DNA from: Actinernus sp. WN-2022
Taxonomy: Eukaryota; Cnidaria; Anthozoa; Actiniaria; Actinernidae
Assembly (NCBI GenBank): GCA_030867875.1
Contig: JAOWCC010001634.1
Location: 97,133,321-97,197,320 of the forward strand
Direction: 5' to 3'
DNA length: 64,000 bases
A program made the translations under genes and the position numbers. Below are positions 1-11,039 of this stretch, in pieces. Each line of letters begins with the position of its first letter. The stretch's first letter is position 1. Under the pieces are notes generated by a model, which ran no database searches, was not told the DNA's origin, and saw only the letters and a list, made by a program, of their open reading frames with translations.

Positions 1-228
1 AAAATTAAAAAATATTTATAATTAATATTAATCACTGAGTTATCCCAAAATATTCTACCATAACTTGACTTAAACAACCTTTGGCCACATTACGTAGACA
101 TTATGCATCATTGCCTGCAGTTTAGAGTAGATAGCACATCTTTGAAACTTTTGCTCTATCGCACTCTTCCATGCGTTAAGTAGTTTAGAAGTTATTTAAG
201 AATGAATACCATGTCAAATAAAGCCTAA

Positions 229-342
229 GGTCGTATTGTCAAGCTTCCAGGTCGTATTGTCAAGTGAAGGTCGTATTGTCAAGTATTGGAGGTCGTATTG
301 TCAAAGTCGAGGTCGTATTGTCAAGTTTGAGGTCGTATTGTC
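229..342. repeat. Six copies of GGTCGTATTGTC with variable spacers
   Basis: The 12-mer GGTCGTATTGTC occurs exactly at 229, 250, 269, 291, 311 and 331. Copies are separated by 7 to 10 different bases, most beginning AA, so the spacing is 19 to 22 bp. A normal minisatellite keeps its whole unit, whereas here only the core is kept. It could be a cluster of protein-binding sites or a decayed minisatellite. No gene is visible nearby. Confidence 0.85.
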
Positions 343-365
343 AAAGATCAACCTCGCCTATGCGA

Positions 366-398
366 TTAGGTTAGGTTAGGGTTAGGTTAGGGTTAAGA
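366..398. repeat. Telomere-like TTAGG/TTAGGG tract
   Basis: A short run mixes TTAGG and TTAGGG units just before the 641-bp tandem repeat. A related piece (ATTAGGGTTAGGGTTAAG) recurs at the junction near 1,021-1,036. TTAGGG is the usual animal telomere unit. The tract is too short and internal to be a telomere and is best read as part of the tandem repeat boundary. Confidence 0.5.
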
Positions 399-1695
399 AT
401 TTACGAAAGTCACAACAGCTAGACAAAACTGGTATCAAAAGAATGTCCACGATGAGACATGATCAAAAATGACCATGGTTTGTCAATGAACCACGCCCAT
501 CACGTGTTATGACGTCAACAATATCAAATAACCCAATTTTCAGATTCATTCGATCGTAATAAAATTGGTATCACATGAAAGCCCATTCATACATCAATCT
601 AACGCCGTTTACTATTTGACGATACCTCAAAGATATTAGAAGATATGGGGGTTTTAATGAGACCAGTATGATTTTGACACCGCTACCGAAACAATGCAAA
701 ATTGAAACAAAATACGTTAACTAGGAGCCATGTCCAATGTAACGTTATACTCGAGAGTAAGTAAGCTTTCATTTGACACTATTTTTGAATTGATTGACTA
801 AACTTTAAATTTGACAGTTTTTAACTTGATGACGTCATAAGTAATGATGGGCGTGGTCGAAAGATACGTTAGCTATATTTTTCAACTCGTCTCGTTGAGA
901 TCTTTCATAAGACACCTATTTTGTCCTTTTCTGATTAATTTTACAATAAATATATTTTGTAGTCAAAACATGCAAAGGATGCTGTTCTTCACCAAGCAAT
1001 GTAGGGGACTTGAAGCTGTGATTAGGGTTAGGGTTAAGAATTTACGAAAGTCACAACAGCTAGACAAAACTGGTATCAAAAGATTGTCCACGATGAGACA
1101 TGATCAAAAATGACCATGGTTTGTCAATGAACCACGCCCATCACGTGTTATGACGTCAACAATATCAAATAACCCAATTTTCAGATTCATTCGATCGTAA
1201 TAAAATTGGTATCACATGAAAGCCCATTCATACATCAATCTAACGCCGTTTACTATTTGACGATACCTCAAAGATATTAGAAGATATGGGGGTTTTAATG
1301 AGACCAGTATGATTTTGACACCGCTACCGAAACAATGCAAAATTGAAACAAAATACGTTAACTAGGAGCCATTTCCAATGTAATGTTATACTCGAGAGTA
1401 AGTAAGCTTTCATTTGACACTATTTTTGAATTGATTGGCTAAACTTTAAATTTGACAGTTTTTAACTTGATGACGTCATAAGTAATGATGGGCGTGGTCG
1501 AAAGACACGTTAGCCATATTTTTCAACTCGTCTCGTTGAGATCTTTCATAAAACACCTATTTTGTCCTTTTCTGATGAACTTTAAAAAAAACAAATTTTG
1601 TAGTCAAAACATGCCAAAGGATGCTGTTCTTCACCAAGATATTTTGGGGACTTGAAGCTGTGATGAGGGTTAAGAATTTTCAGATGTCACCAAAG
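393..1695. repeat. Direct tandem duplication, ~640-bp unit
   Basis: The unit starting TTAAGAATTTACGAAAG at 393 is repeated at 1,034 (period 641). The same start recurs at about 1,670 (period 636), where the third copy soon breaks down. The two full copies differ by scattered substitutions and a small indel near 940/1,580. Both contain many stop codons, so no coding function is supported. The 89-residue frame at 844-1,113 crosses the copy junction and is not a gene. Confidence 0.9.
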
Positions 1696-1699
1696 CTTT

Positions 1700-2160
1700 A
1701 CAAAACATGTTATATATAGGTATCGTCCTACACAAGCGTTCCACTTGCGAGTTTGATGGCATTCGCAACAAGGGATGTTGCGTTGTCGGGCGACATGAAA
1801 ATGATATGACACCAATTTCATCCTCTCAAAATCAAGAGTAATGTCGTTAAAATGCCATTCATAATTATTAAAACTTTCCTGGGACAAGATTCTGTGTGAC
1901 CGATATGTTATCCAGGCAGGCTTGACTGCCCTATAGCCATTTTATATCTGCATGTTTAACATTTTCAGTCTATTACATTACAGTTATTATAGTAGTTATT
2001 TTACAGTCGAGCATATGGACTCTCGATTTCGCTTGATCTCCTTTACACTACACTGTCGTCATACAAGCAGGCAAAGTTATTTCGTGGATAATTAAACAAA
2101 ATTACAATATTCTTCAGTCACATTTTAAAATGTTCATCAAACTTGAATCGTTGTTGTAAC
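1700..2160. other. Stretch without recognisable feature
   Basis: AT-rich DNA with only short random reading frames and no repeat structure that I can recognise. Confidence 0.5.
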
Positions 2161-2166
2161 AGTCAA

Positions 2167-2611
2167 TTGACTTGACTTTTGAAATTGTCTCTAAGCATGT
2201 CCATTATTCCTGTTGGAGTCGAACCAACTTCCCACAAAATGGGCATGCCACTGGAATGTTTAGGACATAGCTCTACCATAACATTTAATTATATAATTAC
2301 TAACCCTAACCTAAAAAAATATAATTGACAAACATTTTTTGTAGGCTTGAAATGAGCAAATATAGTTTATATTCTTATTATGGGACTTGACTTGACTTTT
2401 GAAATTGTCTCTAAGCATGTCCATTATTCCTGTTGGAGTCGAACCAACTTCCCACAAAATGGGAATGCCACTGGAATGTTTAGGGCATAGCTCTACCATA
2501 ACATTTAATTATATAATTACTAACCCTAACCTAAAAAAATATAATTGACAAAACATATTTTTTGTAGGCTTAAAATGAGCAAATATAGTTTAGATATTTC
2601 TTATTATGGGA
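2167..2611. repeat. Direct tandem duplication, 220-bp unit
   Basis: The block starting at CTTGACTTTTGAAATTG (2,171) is repeated at 2,391 with only a few differences, including a 1-2 base length change in an AT run. Two copies are present. Nothing coding is seen. Confidence 0.9.
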
Positions 2612-2897
2612 TAGCAGCTAAAAACTAGATCTCTTTAAAGATATCTCTTCGACCAGGATAATCCAAAAATAAATTTACTAACTCTAACCCATAATCGTAG
2701 GTGCAGATATTAACATTATTCCACAAAAAGGTACCTACGGTATATACTTATATTGGTATATGTGAAGGACAACGTTAACGGCCAACCCGCATGCCCAAAT
2801 CTTCCGATTAGCTGAGGCTATTTAGGCAATTCTAAATATACACCATGGTCTGATAATGAGAGGAATTTCAAACCCGTAAAAAAAATATTATATTGAT

Positions 2898-3245
2898 TTA
2901 ACTAATAAAAGATGGTGTTCTCCATGTTAAAAAAAAAGAAATGAAATATGGGCGCTTAAGGTCCAGAAAAGCTGCGCGAGGACAAACAGAATCGCTGACG
3001 AGATGCAATTTTTGAATAAACTGTGCGGGCCCACGCAGCTTTAACCTTAATTTCAAGTGTAGCTCATCAGCATACTTAATTAAGTGTGTGTTAGGACTAG
3101 CATTAATTTCCAAGTCATTTAAAAAGATATTGAATAGGCTCGGGCCACTAACACTACCCTGGGTAGTTCCCTTGTTAACACTTCTCCATTTACAGCACAT
3201 AACCCTGAAGACTAGCCACTGTTTTCTATCTTTAAGGAAACTCAG
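2898..3245 (-). pseudogene. Non-LTR retrotransposon reverse transcriptase fragment
   Basis: The minus-strand frame contains GTTQGSVSGPSLFNIFLNDL followed by LIKYADELHL. This matches the order of reverse-transcriptase motifs 4 and 5 in LINE elements (PQGSxLGPxLFxxxxNDL, then YADD). The catalytic YADD box reads YADE, which would disable the palm. The frame is open upstream of the first methionine to about 3,245 (FLKDRKQWLVFRV), as expected for this family. Endonuclease and thumb regions are missing, so it is a short dead fragment, likely of a CR1- or jockey-like LINE. Confidence 0.75.
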
Positions 3246-3249
3246 TTAA

Positions 3250-4459
3250 GTACAGATTTGAGTTTATCACTCAATTGAACAAAATCTCATTTTGTTTTCG
3301 GACTATTTGGGATTCATTAGCCTTTCATAAATATTCATAAGGTTGGATTATGTAGATATGAACTTCCATTTCCAAACCTTTTGCACCAATGGCACAGCGC
3401 TAGCCCAAAGAGGTGCTCCCTGCATTAGTTAACTTAATGTCAAAGGGGGTTATGTCTCAGTTTGCACAATAATCATTCACTAGACATAATACAATGTGTT
3501 TTGTATGAGGTTATTTCCTCAAAAATAGACTGATTTAGATTATACATTTGTCCTAATGGACAATTTGTAGGAATGCAATCACGTGATAGTGCAATCACGT
3601 GGTATTGTTATTATAAAAACCTGTTTGTAAATGTTATTTTCCAATTCAATTGATTGTCAATCTTTTTAAAAGAGTGTTTATCAAGATAGCTTGCCATCCA
3701 GCATCCATGGCTACATCTTTTCCAATTCACAAGCTCAATTCATTTATTACATGGTTGCCACCCATCTGGGAAATGACCAGTGACCAGAAAACAATTTGCA
3801 CTGACCATAATAACACTGTTCGATATTCCCTCATCAAAAACATTATCAAAGTCATTATAAGAACTTGTAGCCTCCCCTCGCAGACACTTTGAGGCACAAG
3901 AGGGCATCATGGCAACCTAAAAATGAATTTCCCGACTTTTTCCTGGCTTTGACAAGAAATTTAGAATTGCCATGACTAAATGAAAAATTCCTTAACTTTT
4001 CACTGATCTTGAAAAAATATATTTTCCCATGACCTGTGACAACCCTGTGTTAACGAAGTATTATATCAGCATGTGACTGTTTCCTGCAAAATGCCTATAG
4101 AGGGTTTTCACTCAATCCCTCGACTTTCTCAAACAAATAGAAAATGCGTGGTACCTCTATAAAAATTAATAATTTGCCTACGGCTTAAAATGAGCTAAAG
4201 ATAGCTGATCTTTAAAGTATTGTCTACGGAGCGCACTTTTAAAAGCTTTAAAAGTTCGCTGCTTTTTTACACCAAGTGTTAAACTGTTCGAAAATCGGTT
4301 TTATGACACACCATCGATAAACCATTACAACAGGCTTCGAAGGACTGATAAGCTTTGGTCCGGCCAGGAAGCGAGCATTGACAATCACGTGATCAGGTGT
4401 TAATACCTGCCACAATGTGCTATAAAGTATATAAAACGTAAGATAACCACGTTTTTGGC
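3250..4459. other. Stretch without recognisable feature
   Basis: Short reading frames at 3,650-3,892 (+) and 4,248-4,484 (-) show no recognisable motif. No structural repeat was found. Confidence 0.4.
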
Positions 4460-4524
4460 TTTTCCATGAGTTGATGCTGTCCACACCTCAGTCTGAGGTG
4501 TGGACAGCATCAACTCATGGAAAA
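4460..4524. repeat. Perfect palindrome, 32-bp arms, 1-bp centre
   Basis: The left arm 4,460-4,491 is the exact reverse complement of 4,493-4,524 around a single T at 4,492. The inner part reads CCTCAGTCTGAGG. DNA this symmetric with almost no loop is unstable and is either very young or the fold-back tip of a transposon. Confidence 0.92.
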
Positions 4525-4529
4525 CCATA

Positions 4530-5930
4530 TTTGTTGGCATCAGGGAAGCACGTCATACATGTTTTGGATGTTAATTTTGCTATTATCATTACGTAAATAT
4601 GTTAATTATTACAACATCATTATTATTGTCCTTGTCGTTATTTACTATTTGCGAAGGTTAACATATTTTGGTACAAATACTTTCCTCCGTGCCATGTAGT
4701 TTACGTTGAATGCACGCAGTAACGTTTTATGCCTTGTTTGTTTATCCTTGATTATTGTAGAGGCTGAGTTGCTGCGACGGACACCCAGCGATCAAACTAA
4801 GATGCAAGATCAAATTGAAATGCTATACTTCACTGGTAATGTCTATCTACAGTGTTTAAGAACAGTTTAAAAACACTTTTATAGTTCAATTGTTCGATTC
4901 AAGTGTTTATGTTAATTTGTTATTTTAATTTCAAATAGCAAGAGATGTCAGATATTACCCCAGCGGAACATTTCCTGTTAGACCCTATACCTTAAGCGCA
5001 TGAGACTGAAGTTCGGCTTTGAATCAATTAAGTTCGACTGATTTGTATTTGGAAAGGCTCAGCCGTATTTCGCGCCTGGAGGGAATAACGGCTTTGGAGC
5101 TACTCTAATTCAAACGCTGATCTTTTCATGATCGAACTTAATAAATATATTACTGTAATGTTTTATGATGCCAAATAATTCCCGCATATCTATACGATAT
5201 TCGTTTTATGCATGATGTGATAATTCATGAACAAAAGTGCACTGGTGAGTACGGGAAGTCTTTCCTGTATGGGTGGTTCGATTCCATCAGCGCTTTAAAT
5301 GGACTGTCACAATCTTTATAAAGCAAATAATGTACACAACTACAGTACTCGTTTTAGTTTGAAAATAATTTGCATTTTGAAATTCCACTAATCACTATAC
5401 TCAATCATTGGGTTCTATAACGTTACCAACCAGTCGCTCTAGATAGTTCTTGCTAAGTTGCATAGTTCTCACGTTTCTTCAACGTTTCCTTATAATATAG
5501 TGATCGCCTTTCGGTGAAACTTGACTTTTTCCAGTCACGTGCATGGTAAAAATGTTTCATTTGGGGTCTTTCTCCATCTCTTTCTCTTCGGTCATATTCT
5601 CTTTCACCGATGGGTTAACCACTACACCATCAGGACGACCACGCTGGCAACGCAGCCGACTTTTTGGTTGTTGTGGTACAGTGAGTTTTCCCAGGCATTT
5701 CTCTTTCGGGTTCGGGACGGGAAAGCCCATAACTTCTGAACTAAGCTTTCAACCTAAGGATCATTATTGATTCACAGGCACATACGTCCAACCTAGGAAT
5801 CGCTTAGCCAGAAATGAGGATCTGAATCGAAACGAACTTATTTTAAATATTACATTAAGTATAAAGAGAGAAGAAACCCAACCCTAATATTAACAATCAT
5901 TTACTATACTTACCTATATACAGTATACAG
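4530..5930. other. Stretch without recognisable feature
   Basis: No gene-like reading frame. Two overlapping short frames at 5,521-5,770 have no recognisable motif. Confidence 0.4.
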
Positions 5931-5937
5931 TAATTGC

Positions 5938-6837
5938 TCCAAGTTTCTCACGAAAATAGATATCGGCATTCTTGACTTCCTGTGGTGTGTGTGTGCAGTA
6001 AAACGTGTCACGTGCTCTGTCACGCGACTTAGACCACGAAATCAGTAAATCAAAAACAGTGAGGATAATACGCACTCGCGCGGTCAAAACACGAAAAAGA
6101 GGCCGGTAGGTCCTCTGGAATGTTGAAATGCTAGCAGGAGGTGTGAAACGTGTTGAACATGATTGTTTAGTTGAAAAATGTTGCTAATCTGTCCTCATTT
6201 ATCCTTTCTTTTTCTTTATAGTACACCAGCCAGGCGCATAGCAAATTAACGGCATTGTTTCACTGAACATTTGTTCAGTGCATTTCACAACTCCCCGGGC
6301 GCTTCAATTTCAACATTCCAGAGGACCTACCGGCCTCGTTGACATGCTAGTTACCAGGACTTATGCATAGGGTCTATAAGTGGATATGGTTAAGGTTAAA
6401 GCCTTTTACCTATTTCAGCTTAGAAAAGATGACTACAATGTTTCGTTAACGAATTATTAAGCGGCGAAAATATGACTTTTTTTGTACCTTAATATTTCCT
6501 TATCTTTACATGTAGTCATGTTTTCTAAGCGTGGTCTAAACACTGTTGGAAGAGGATTGTTTTAACAGGGTTACTTTCTATTCATATGTTATACTCACAA
6601 CCGCATTTCACTTAAACAGGAGTCCATGGGCTCCTGACTTCAACCATTTTCTCTAATTATGACGTCATCGATCACGTGATACGACAATTATCCACTTGAC
6701 GAATTTAAGGAAGTGAATATTAGTATTGTGCATGGTGTGAATAGACTTTGTTTACAATGTTATTCTTGTTATAAACATTTATTTACGGTAAATCTATTTT
6801 CCGTTAAACGAACCAGGCCTTAACGTATGTGCTTGAG
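5938..6837. mobile_element. MITE copy (CTCAAG...TTAAGGCC family), interrupted
   Basis: The internal sequence from CAAGTTTCTCACGAAAATAG onward and the end at 6,811-6,837 (CCAGGCCTTAACG...CTTGAG) match the MITE copy at 57,912-58,572. The left terminal repeat is not recognisable here. A second fold-back element (6,100-6,338) is inserted within it. No coding capacity. Confidence 0.6.
6100..6338. mobile_element. Fold-back MITE with ~31-bp inverted ends
   Basis: GAGGCCGGTAGGTCCTCTGG...GTTGAAAT at 6,100-6,131 is the reverse complement of 6,308-6,338. The interior is about 175 bp and non-coding. It lies within a copy of another MITE, so it is the younger of the two. Confidence 0.8.
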
Positions 6838-6839
6838 TT

Positions 6840-7950
6840 AATCGGAGAGCCAATAAAGCGGTGATGCACTAGGTTACCATGGTAACAATTAATCTGGATT
6901 TCAACCTCGAATCTCTATTTAGCAAACTTCGTATACTGAACATATGCGGTACCAGTTTATGCATTTGTTATTTTCATGCGCGCACGCTCTCTCTCCAAAA
7001 GACCACTGAGACCCAGGACTTACTGTTGGTTGTTTTGATGAAAAGGGACGGAAATTGAAACTGCACTAACTTTGCGAATATTTAACCGATTGTGGGCCTC
7101 TGACCGATTTCTTTTAAAGAGCTACAATTCCAAAGTGGTGTCAGGAAAAAATACTTCATTCCATAAGGTGAAAGACATGTACTCAAACTTCATGTCAAGC
7201 TAGTTTCAGTTTCATTGGAGTTGCGGTTACAAAGATAATGAGATTACATTTTATTTATTTGTGGTAAGGTAGACACTTCTAAACGCCAAATTTTTCTACT
7301 TCAAGCGCATCAAACTACAGAACAGCTCAATTTACCTGAAAGAACAGAAAATTATCTTAAATGTAGTGGTTATATTATTTCAACGTTTTCCAATGTAATA
7401 AACATTGTAAATAGTGTACACCAAAAATGGCCAAAAAAAGTCGAAGGCCCACAAAATGTAACTTAGGATGTTTTTACTCTGGCTCCCGCCTATCGAGGAT
7501 ATGTAAACGAGTGAACTCAGGGCAAGTTATAGCCTGCATCGCATTCGAACTGAACCCCTACTAAGCAAACGAGCCAACCGCAGTTTGTTTTATGGTCTAT
7601 TCGTTTGTTTTATGGTCTATTCGTCTATTCGTACACGACACGGCGACTAAAAAGCATATATTTTACAGTTCCAACACTGACTGCATGCATGTAGACGTTC
7701 CTTTATGCAATTATGCAACTAAAGGAGCCAAGTATATTGCGTTGATAGGTGACGTTATCCATGGAATTATAAATCAAGTAATGGCGACAGTCGGAAATTT
7801 TAATACGGCCGATAATAAGATTAGGAATTTCCACTTAATATATGACAGTTTAGAGAATTTAGAGAAGAGAATAGTAATAAAGCCGGTGTAATTTTCCTAA
7901 TGTAATTGTCTTGGCAGTGCTGCCTGCATATGTTCAATCATGACGTTTAC
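6840..7950. other. Stretch without recognisable feature
   Basis: A small direct duplication (TTTGTTTTATGGTCTATTCG) lies at about 7,584-7,625. The 99-residue frame starting at 7,592 begins inside that duplication and has no recognised domain. Confidence 0.4.
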
Positions 7951-7956
7951 ATTTCA

Positions 7957-8164
7957 CGAAACCTGGGTAGACGTCATCTCATTAATGCATTATTCTCCAT
8001 GGCGCGTTTTTATCACAACAACATCGATGCATAGAAAATATACACAGTTTTTGAGTTGTTAGTAAAGAAAAAAGTCATTTTAGTCAACATGTTAAGTATT
8101 TCTTCAAATGATTGCAAAGCCGAATTAATTATATGACGTCAAGATGACGTCTACCCAGGTTTCG
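7957..8164. mobile_element. MITE with 21-bp inverted ends
   Basis: The left end CGAAACCTGGGTAGACGTCA at 7,957 is matched by its reverse complement ending at 8,164. The interior (CTCATTAATGCATTAT...AAAGAAAAAAGTCATTT) recurs at 19,079-19,190. The region 8,165-8,300 matches the reverse complement of 18,930-19,070. The element therefore belongs to a larger dispersed repeat family. Confidence 0.75.
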
Positions 8165-8299
8165 ACCCAGGCTTTTACTTACGCGGTCATGGGTCAGGAA
8201 AGGTCACATTTACACGATTTCAAACAAGCGTAGAACATAAAGTATTCACTTTAAACCAAAACTTTCTTCACAGAAGTACTCAAAACTTTTCGGAGGTTC

Positions 8300-9480
8300 A
8301 TAAGCTATAAAAATTGCAAAAGGGTGATAGGCACTTTAAAATCGATTTACTGACCTTTCGTTGTCGGTCTTGTTTATTCCAGTTAAGTAACTGAAAGAGG
8401 TTATCGGCGTTAGCGTCATAGCTTGAAAATGTTATTAATGTGGAAAGGAAAGACTGCAGGTTTCATTCAATGATAATAATACTTATAACAACAACGACAA
8501 TAATAAATTTAAAAAATTGCCAAAATAAACATACAGGGCCCAAAAAGTGCAACGAAGCAAGACACCCAGCATTCTCACGTAAAGTACCTATCTACATACA
8601 ACAAATAACTAAAAGCACCTGAAAACTTAATCAGTTGGATCGATTGCCTGTAATTGTTCAATGAGGTCTCAAGTTGCATGTGTTGAATGCTATTTTTCTA
8701 TATTTGTATTGTAATCAATGTTAACTTTGTTAAATATTAAGTACTGTAATTGCAGTCTCCACTATTGTTGTAATTAATGATGACATAATCTCCCTTGATG
8801 AGCTTTGCTTTTGAGAAAATGTCAAGAAAAAAAGGTTTAAATAAAAAAACATCACTCAATGGGACTGCACATAGGTGGCCATGCCTACTTAATAGAGGTG
8901 TAGGTTTAGCTAGGTCATGACTTTGACCACTCTTTAACAGCTGTTCACATGCCATTAAAAAAACTCAAAATTCAGTGCTACATTATGCTAATATATTTCT
9001 TTATGCTATTTTAAAACAGAGAGAGCTTGGAAATCCTAGTTTTCCAACACATTTAATCAGGAAAACTCTGACAAGTGTCATGCAGGAAAACCAGAGAACA
9101 GGAGAAAAGCTCTCAGAGCAAGGGAGAGACACTAAACAATCTCAACTGACACATATTAAGCCAAAATGTAAAATAAGCACAGGCACAAAAAGACCTTATT
9201 ACTGATATTTAGTATTTAAATGTTTATTATTGCAACATATGACATTGCTAGTACAAATTTGCTAACATAACTGCTCTCACCTGGAAATAAACTACATTAA
9301 TAAAAAAATATAAAAGACCAAAACTAATTGCTAAGAGATGACTGTTAAAAAGGCCACATGCAAATGATAATTATATAGTAGGATTATGGTTTCTTAATTC
9401 AAAACATACAGTACCTATATTAATTTAAAGAGGCTATGTCATGGTACTGCACAATGTATAAGTCATCACTCTGTTGGTGG
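8300..9480. other. No firm gene; one weak reading frame
   Basis: A minus-strand frame at 8,737-8,955 follows a possible splice acceptor (GAACAG at about 8,939). It could be a terminal exon, but no motif is recognisable. The plus-strand frame at 8,975-9,205 is also unsupported. Confidence 0.3.
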
Positions 9481-9486
9481 CTGTTA

Positions 9487-9800
9487 CAGTGCGACTACTG
9501 AAAGCGGGGCCACTTAGACAATGAGAACCAATCACATTGTAGAACGAAAACAAAGCATATTCAGATTTCCGCCAAGTCAAGTAGCATTGTTCTTTGCTAG
9601 CTGTTTGTTATACTAGTTAGTTAACCGGAATGGTGTTCGGTCATTTGGTTGTTTAGTTTTTGGGTTTTAACATACATGTATCCTAAACAATATAACACTG
9701 TTGATTGGCTAAAGTCACCAAAGTTGTAATGCTTTATTTTCGTTCTGCAATGTGATTGGTTCTCGTTGTCTAAGTGGCCCCACTTTCAGTAGTAGCACTG
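9487..9800. mobile_element. Mariner-type MITE, ~64-bp inverted ends, TA duplication
   Basis: CAGTGCGACTACTGAAAG... at 9,487 is the imperfect reverse complement of the sequence ending ...CAGTAGTAGCACTG at 9,800, over about 64 bp. TA flanks both ends (9,485-9,486 and 9,801-9,802). That duplication is typical of Tc1/mariner-related elements. It is 314 bp and non-coding. Confidence 0.85.
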
Positions 9801-10243
9801 TAATTGGATTCCAACTTTAATCAATACCAATGTGTTCTGGCTTTTGGTATGTTACAAGTTTTATATTAGCTACAATTAGCTGTGCATTGAACATTACATA
9901 ACAATTGCAATTATCTAGTTAAATATGCTAAAAAAAATATTATTGTTTGGGATGTACATTAGCATGAGCTCATGAAACAAACAAGTACATGTACAATGTA
10001 GTTGCACTACTGAAATAATGTACAGAATAAATGGTCTCAATGAGCTCTAGCCCAAGGTTGGATAAACCTGAGTTTTGTTGCTATAATTTAGCATTAGCCT
10101 CTTCTCAGTAGCTTAATTTATTTCAACACAATGTCTCTATGCACCCCATTATGTTTTAAAACATCCATTTTTATTCGAAAAGTTATTTATCTGCATAAAA
10201 TTTGAACTTAGCCCTTTGTTGTATATAAATAAAACAACAAACT

Positions 10244-10355
10244 GGAATTAAACAAGCTGAAACTTTTCTTTGTCAATATTTCGACTTTTAATTTAAAAAA
10301 GACTTTTGAATAAAGTTGAAATATCGCAAAGAAAAGTTTTAGCTTGTTTAATTCC
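10244..10355. repeat. Hairpin repeat with ~43-bp arms
   Basis: GGAATTAAACAAGCTGAAAC... at 10,244 is repeated in inverse orientation ending at 10,355 (...AGCTTGTTTAATTCC), with a short AT-rich loop. It is probably a small fold-back element. Confidence 0.75.
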
Positions 10356-10558
10356 TGTTTATTGTTTCATGCCAAATCCTATGGATTATATGATGAGTTA
10401 AAGGATGTCATATCAATATATATGTATATATATATACAGTTGTGTATATATATATATATATATATACATAATTCAACACAAATGACAGTTAAACGATTTA
10501 AAACATAAATAACCTGTATTTTTTACTGTGCTGAAGATTTATATACATGCAGTATCTA

Positions 10559-10612
<54 letters not shown>

Positions 10613-10615
<3 letters not shown>

Positions 10616-10827
10616 CCGTTTGCAAAAATTCTGACCCCCTTACCATATATAAATATATATCAAACATATATCTAACATTATGGGATGTCATTGCTGATAT
10701 TTTTTTCAAGTTGCCTATCATCAAGGGCTTCAGAAAAAGATATAGGAAGAGGTATCCCATAATGTTTGATACATTTTTTATATATATTTATATATGGTGA
10801 GGGGGTCAGAATTTTTGCAAACGGCTG
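10613..10827. mobile_element. 215-bp MITE inserted in TA repeat
   Basis: The ends CAGCCGTTTGCAAAAATTCT (10,613) and its reverse complement (ending 10,827) form inverted repeats that continue through GACCCCC and a TATATAAATATATA tract. Each end abuts TA dinucleotides, consistent with TA-targeting mariner-type insertion into the microsatellite. Confidence 0.85.
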
Positions 10828-10831
10828 TATA

Positions 10832-10865
<34 letters not shown>

Positions 10866-10868
<3 letters not shown>

Positions 10869-11019
10869 TCGCTGCCCAAAAGGTTGTCCAGCAGAACATA
10901 ATATAATACTTTAATATCCATTGTTTTGGCCTATTGTCTTGGTCTAGACAATAGCCCAAAACAATGGATATTATAGTATTATATTATGTTCTGCTGGACA
11001 ACCTTTTTGGCATTGACTG
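10866..11019. mobile_element. 154-bp MITE, almost fully palindromic
   Basis: CAGTCGCTGCCCAAAAGGTT at 10,866 pairs with the end near 11,019. Pairing continues almost to the centre at the CTAGAC/GTCTAG region. It is flanked by TA repeats on both sides, so it is a second independent TA-site insertion in the same microsatellite. Confidence 0.85.
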
Positions 11020-11039
11020 TATATATATATATATACACA

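Larger units (their letters stand above)
10413..11037. repeat. (TA)n microsatellite region
   Basis: Long TA runs at about 10,424-10,467, 10,558-10,612, 10,832-10,865 and 11,020-11,034 are separated by two MITEs. Reading frames of repeated Y/I residues here are artefacts of the microsatellite. Confidence 0.95.

Noticed and set aside
229..342. CRISPR-like array of short repeats and unique spacers
   Set aside because: The repeats are only 12 bp, the spacers 7-10 bp, there are no cas genes, and the DNA is clearly animal.
366..398. Chromosome end (telomere)
   Set aside because: The tract is only about 30 bp, mixed in unit and followed by ordinary sequence on both sides.
10528..10959. Y/I-rich proteins on both strands
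   Set aside because: They are translations of (TA)n microsatellite and MITE hairpins.
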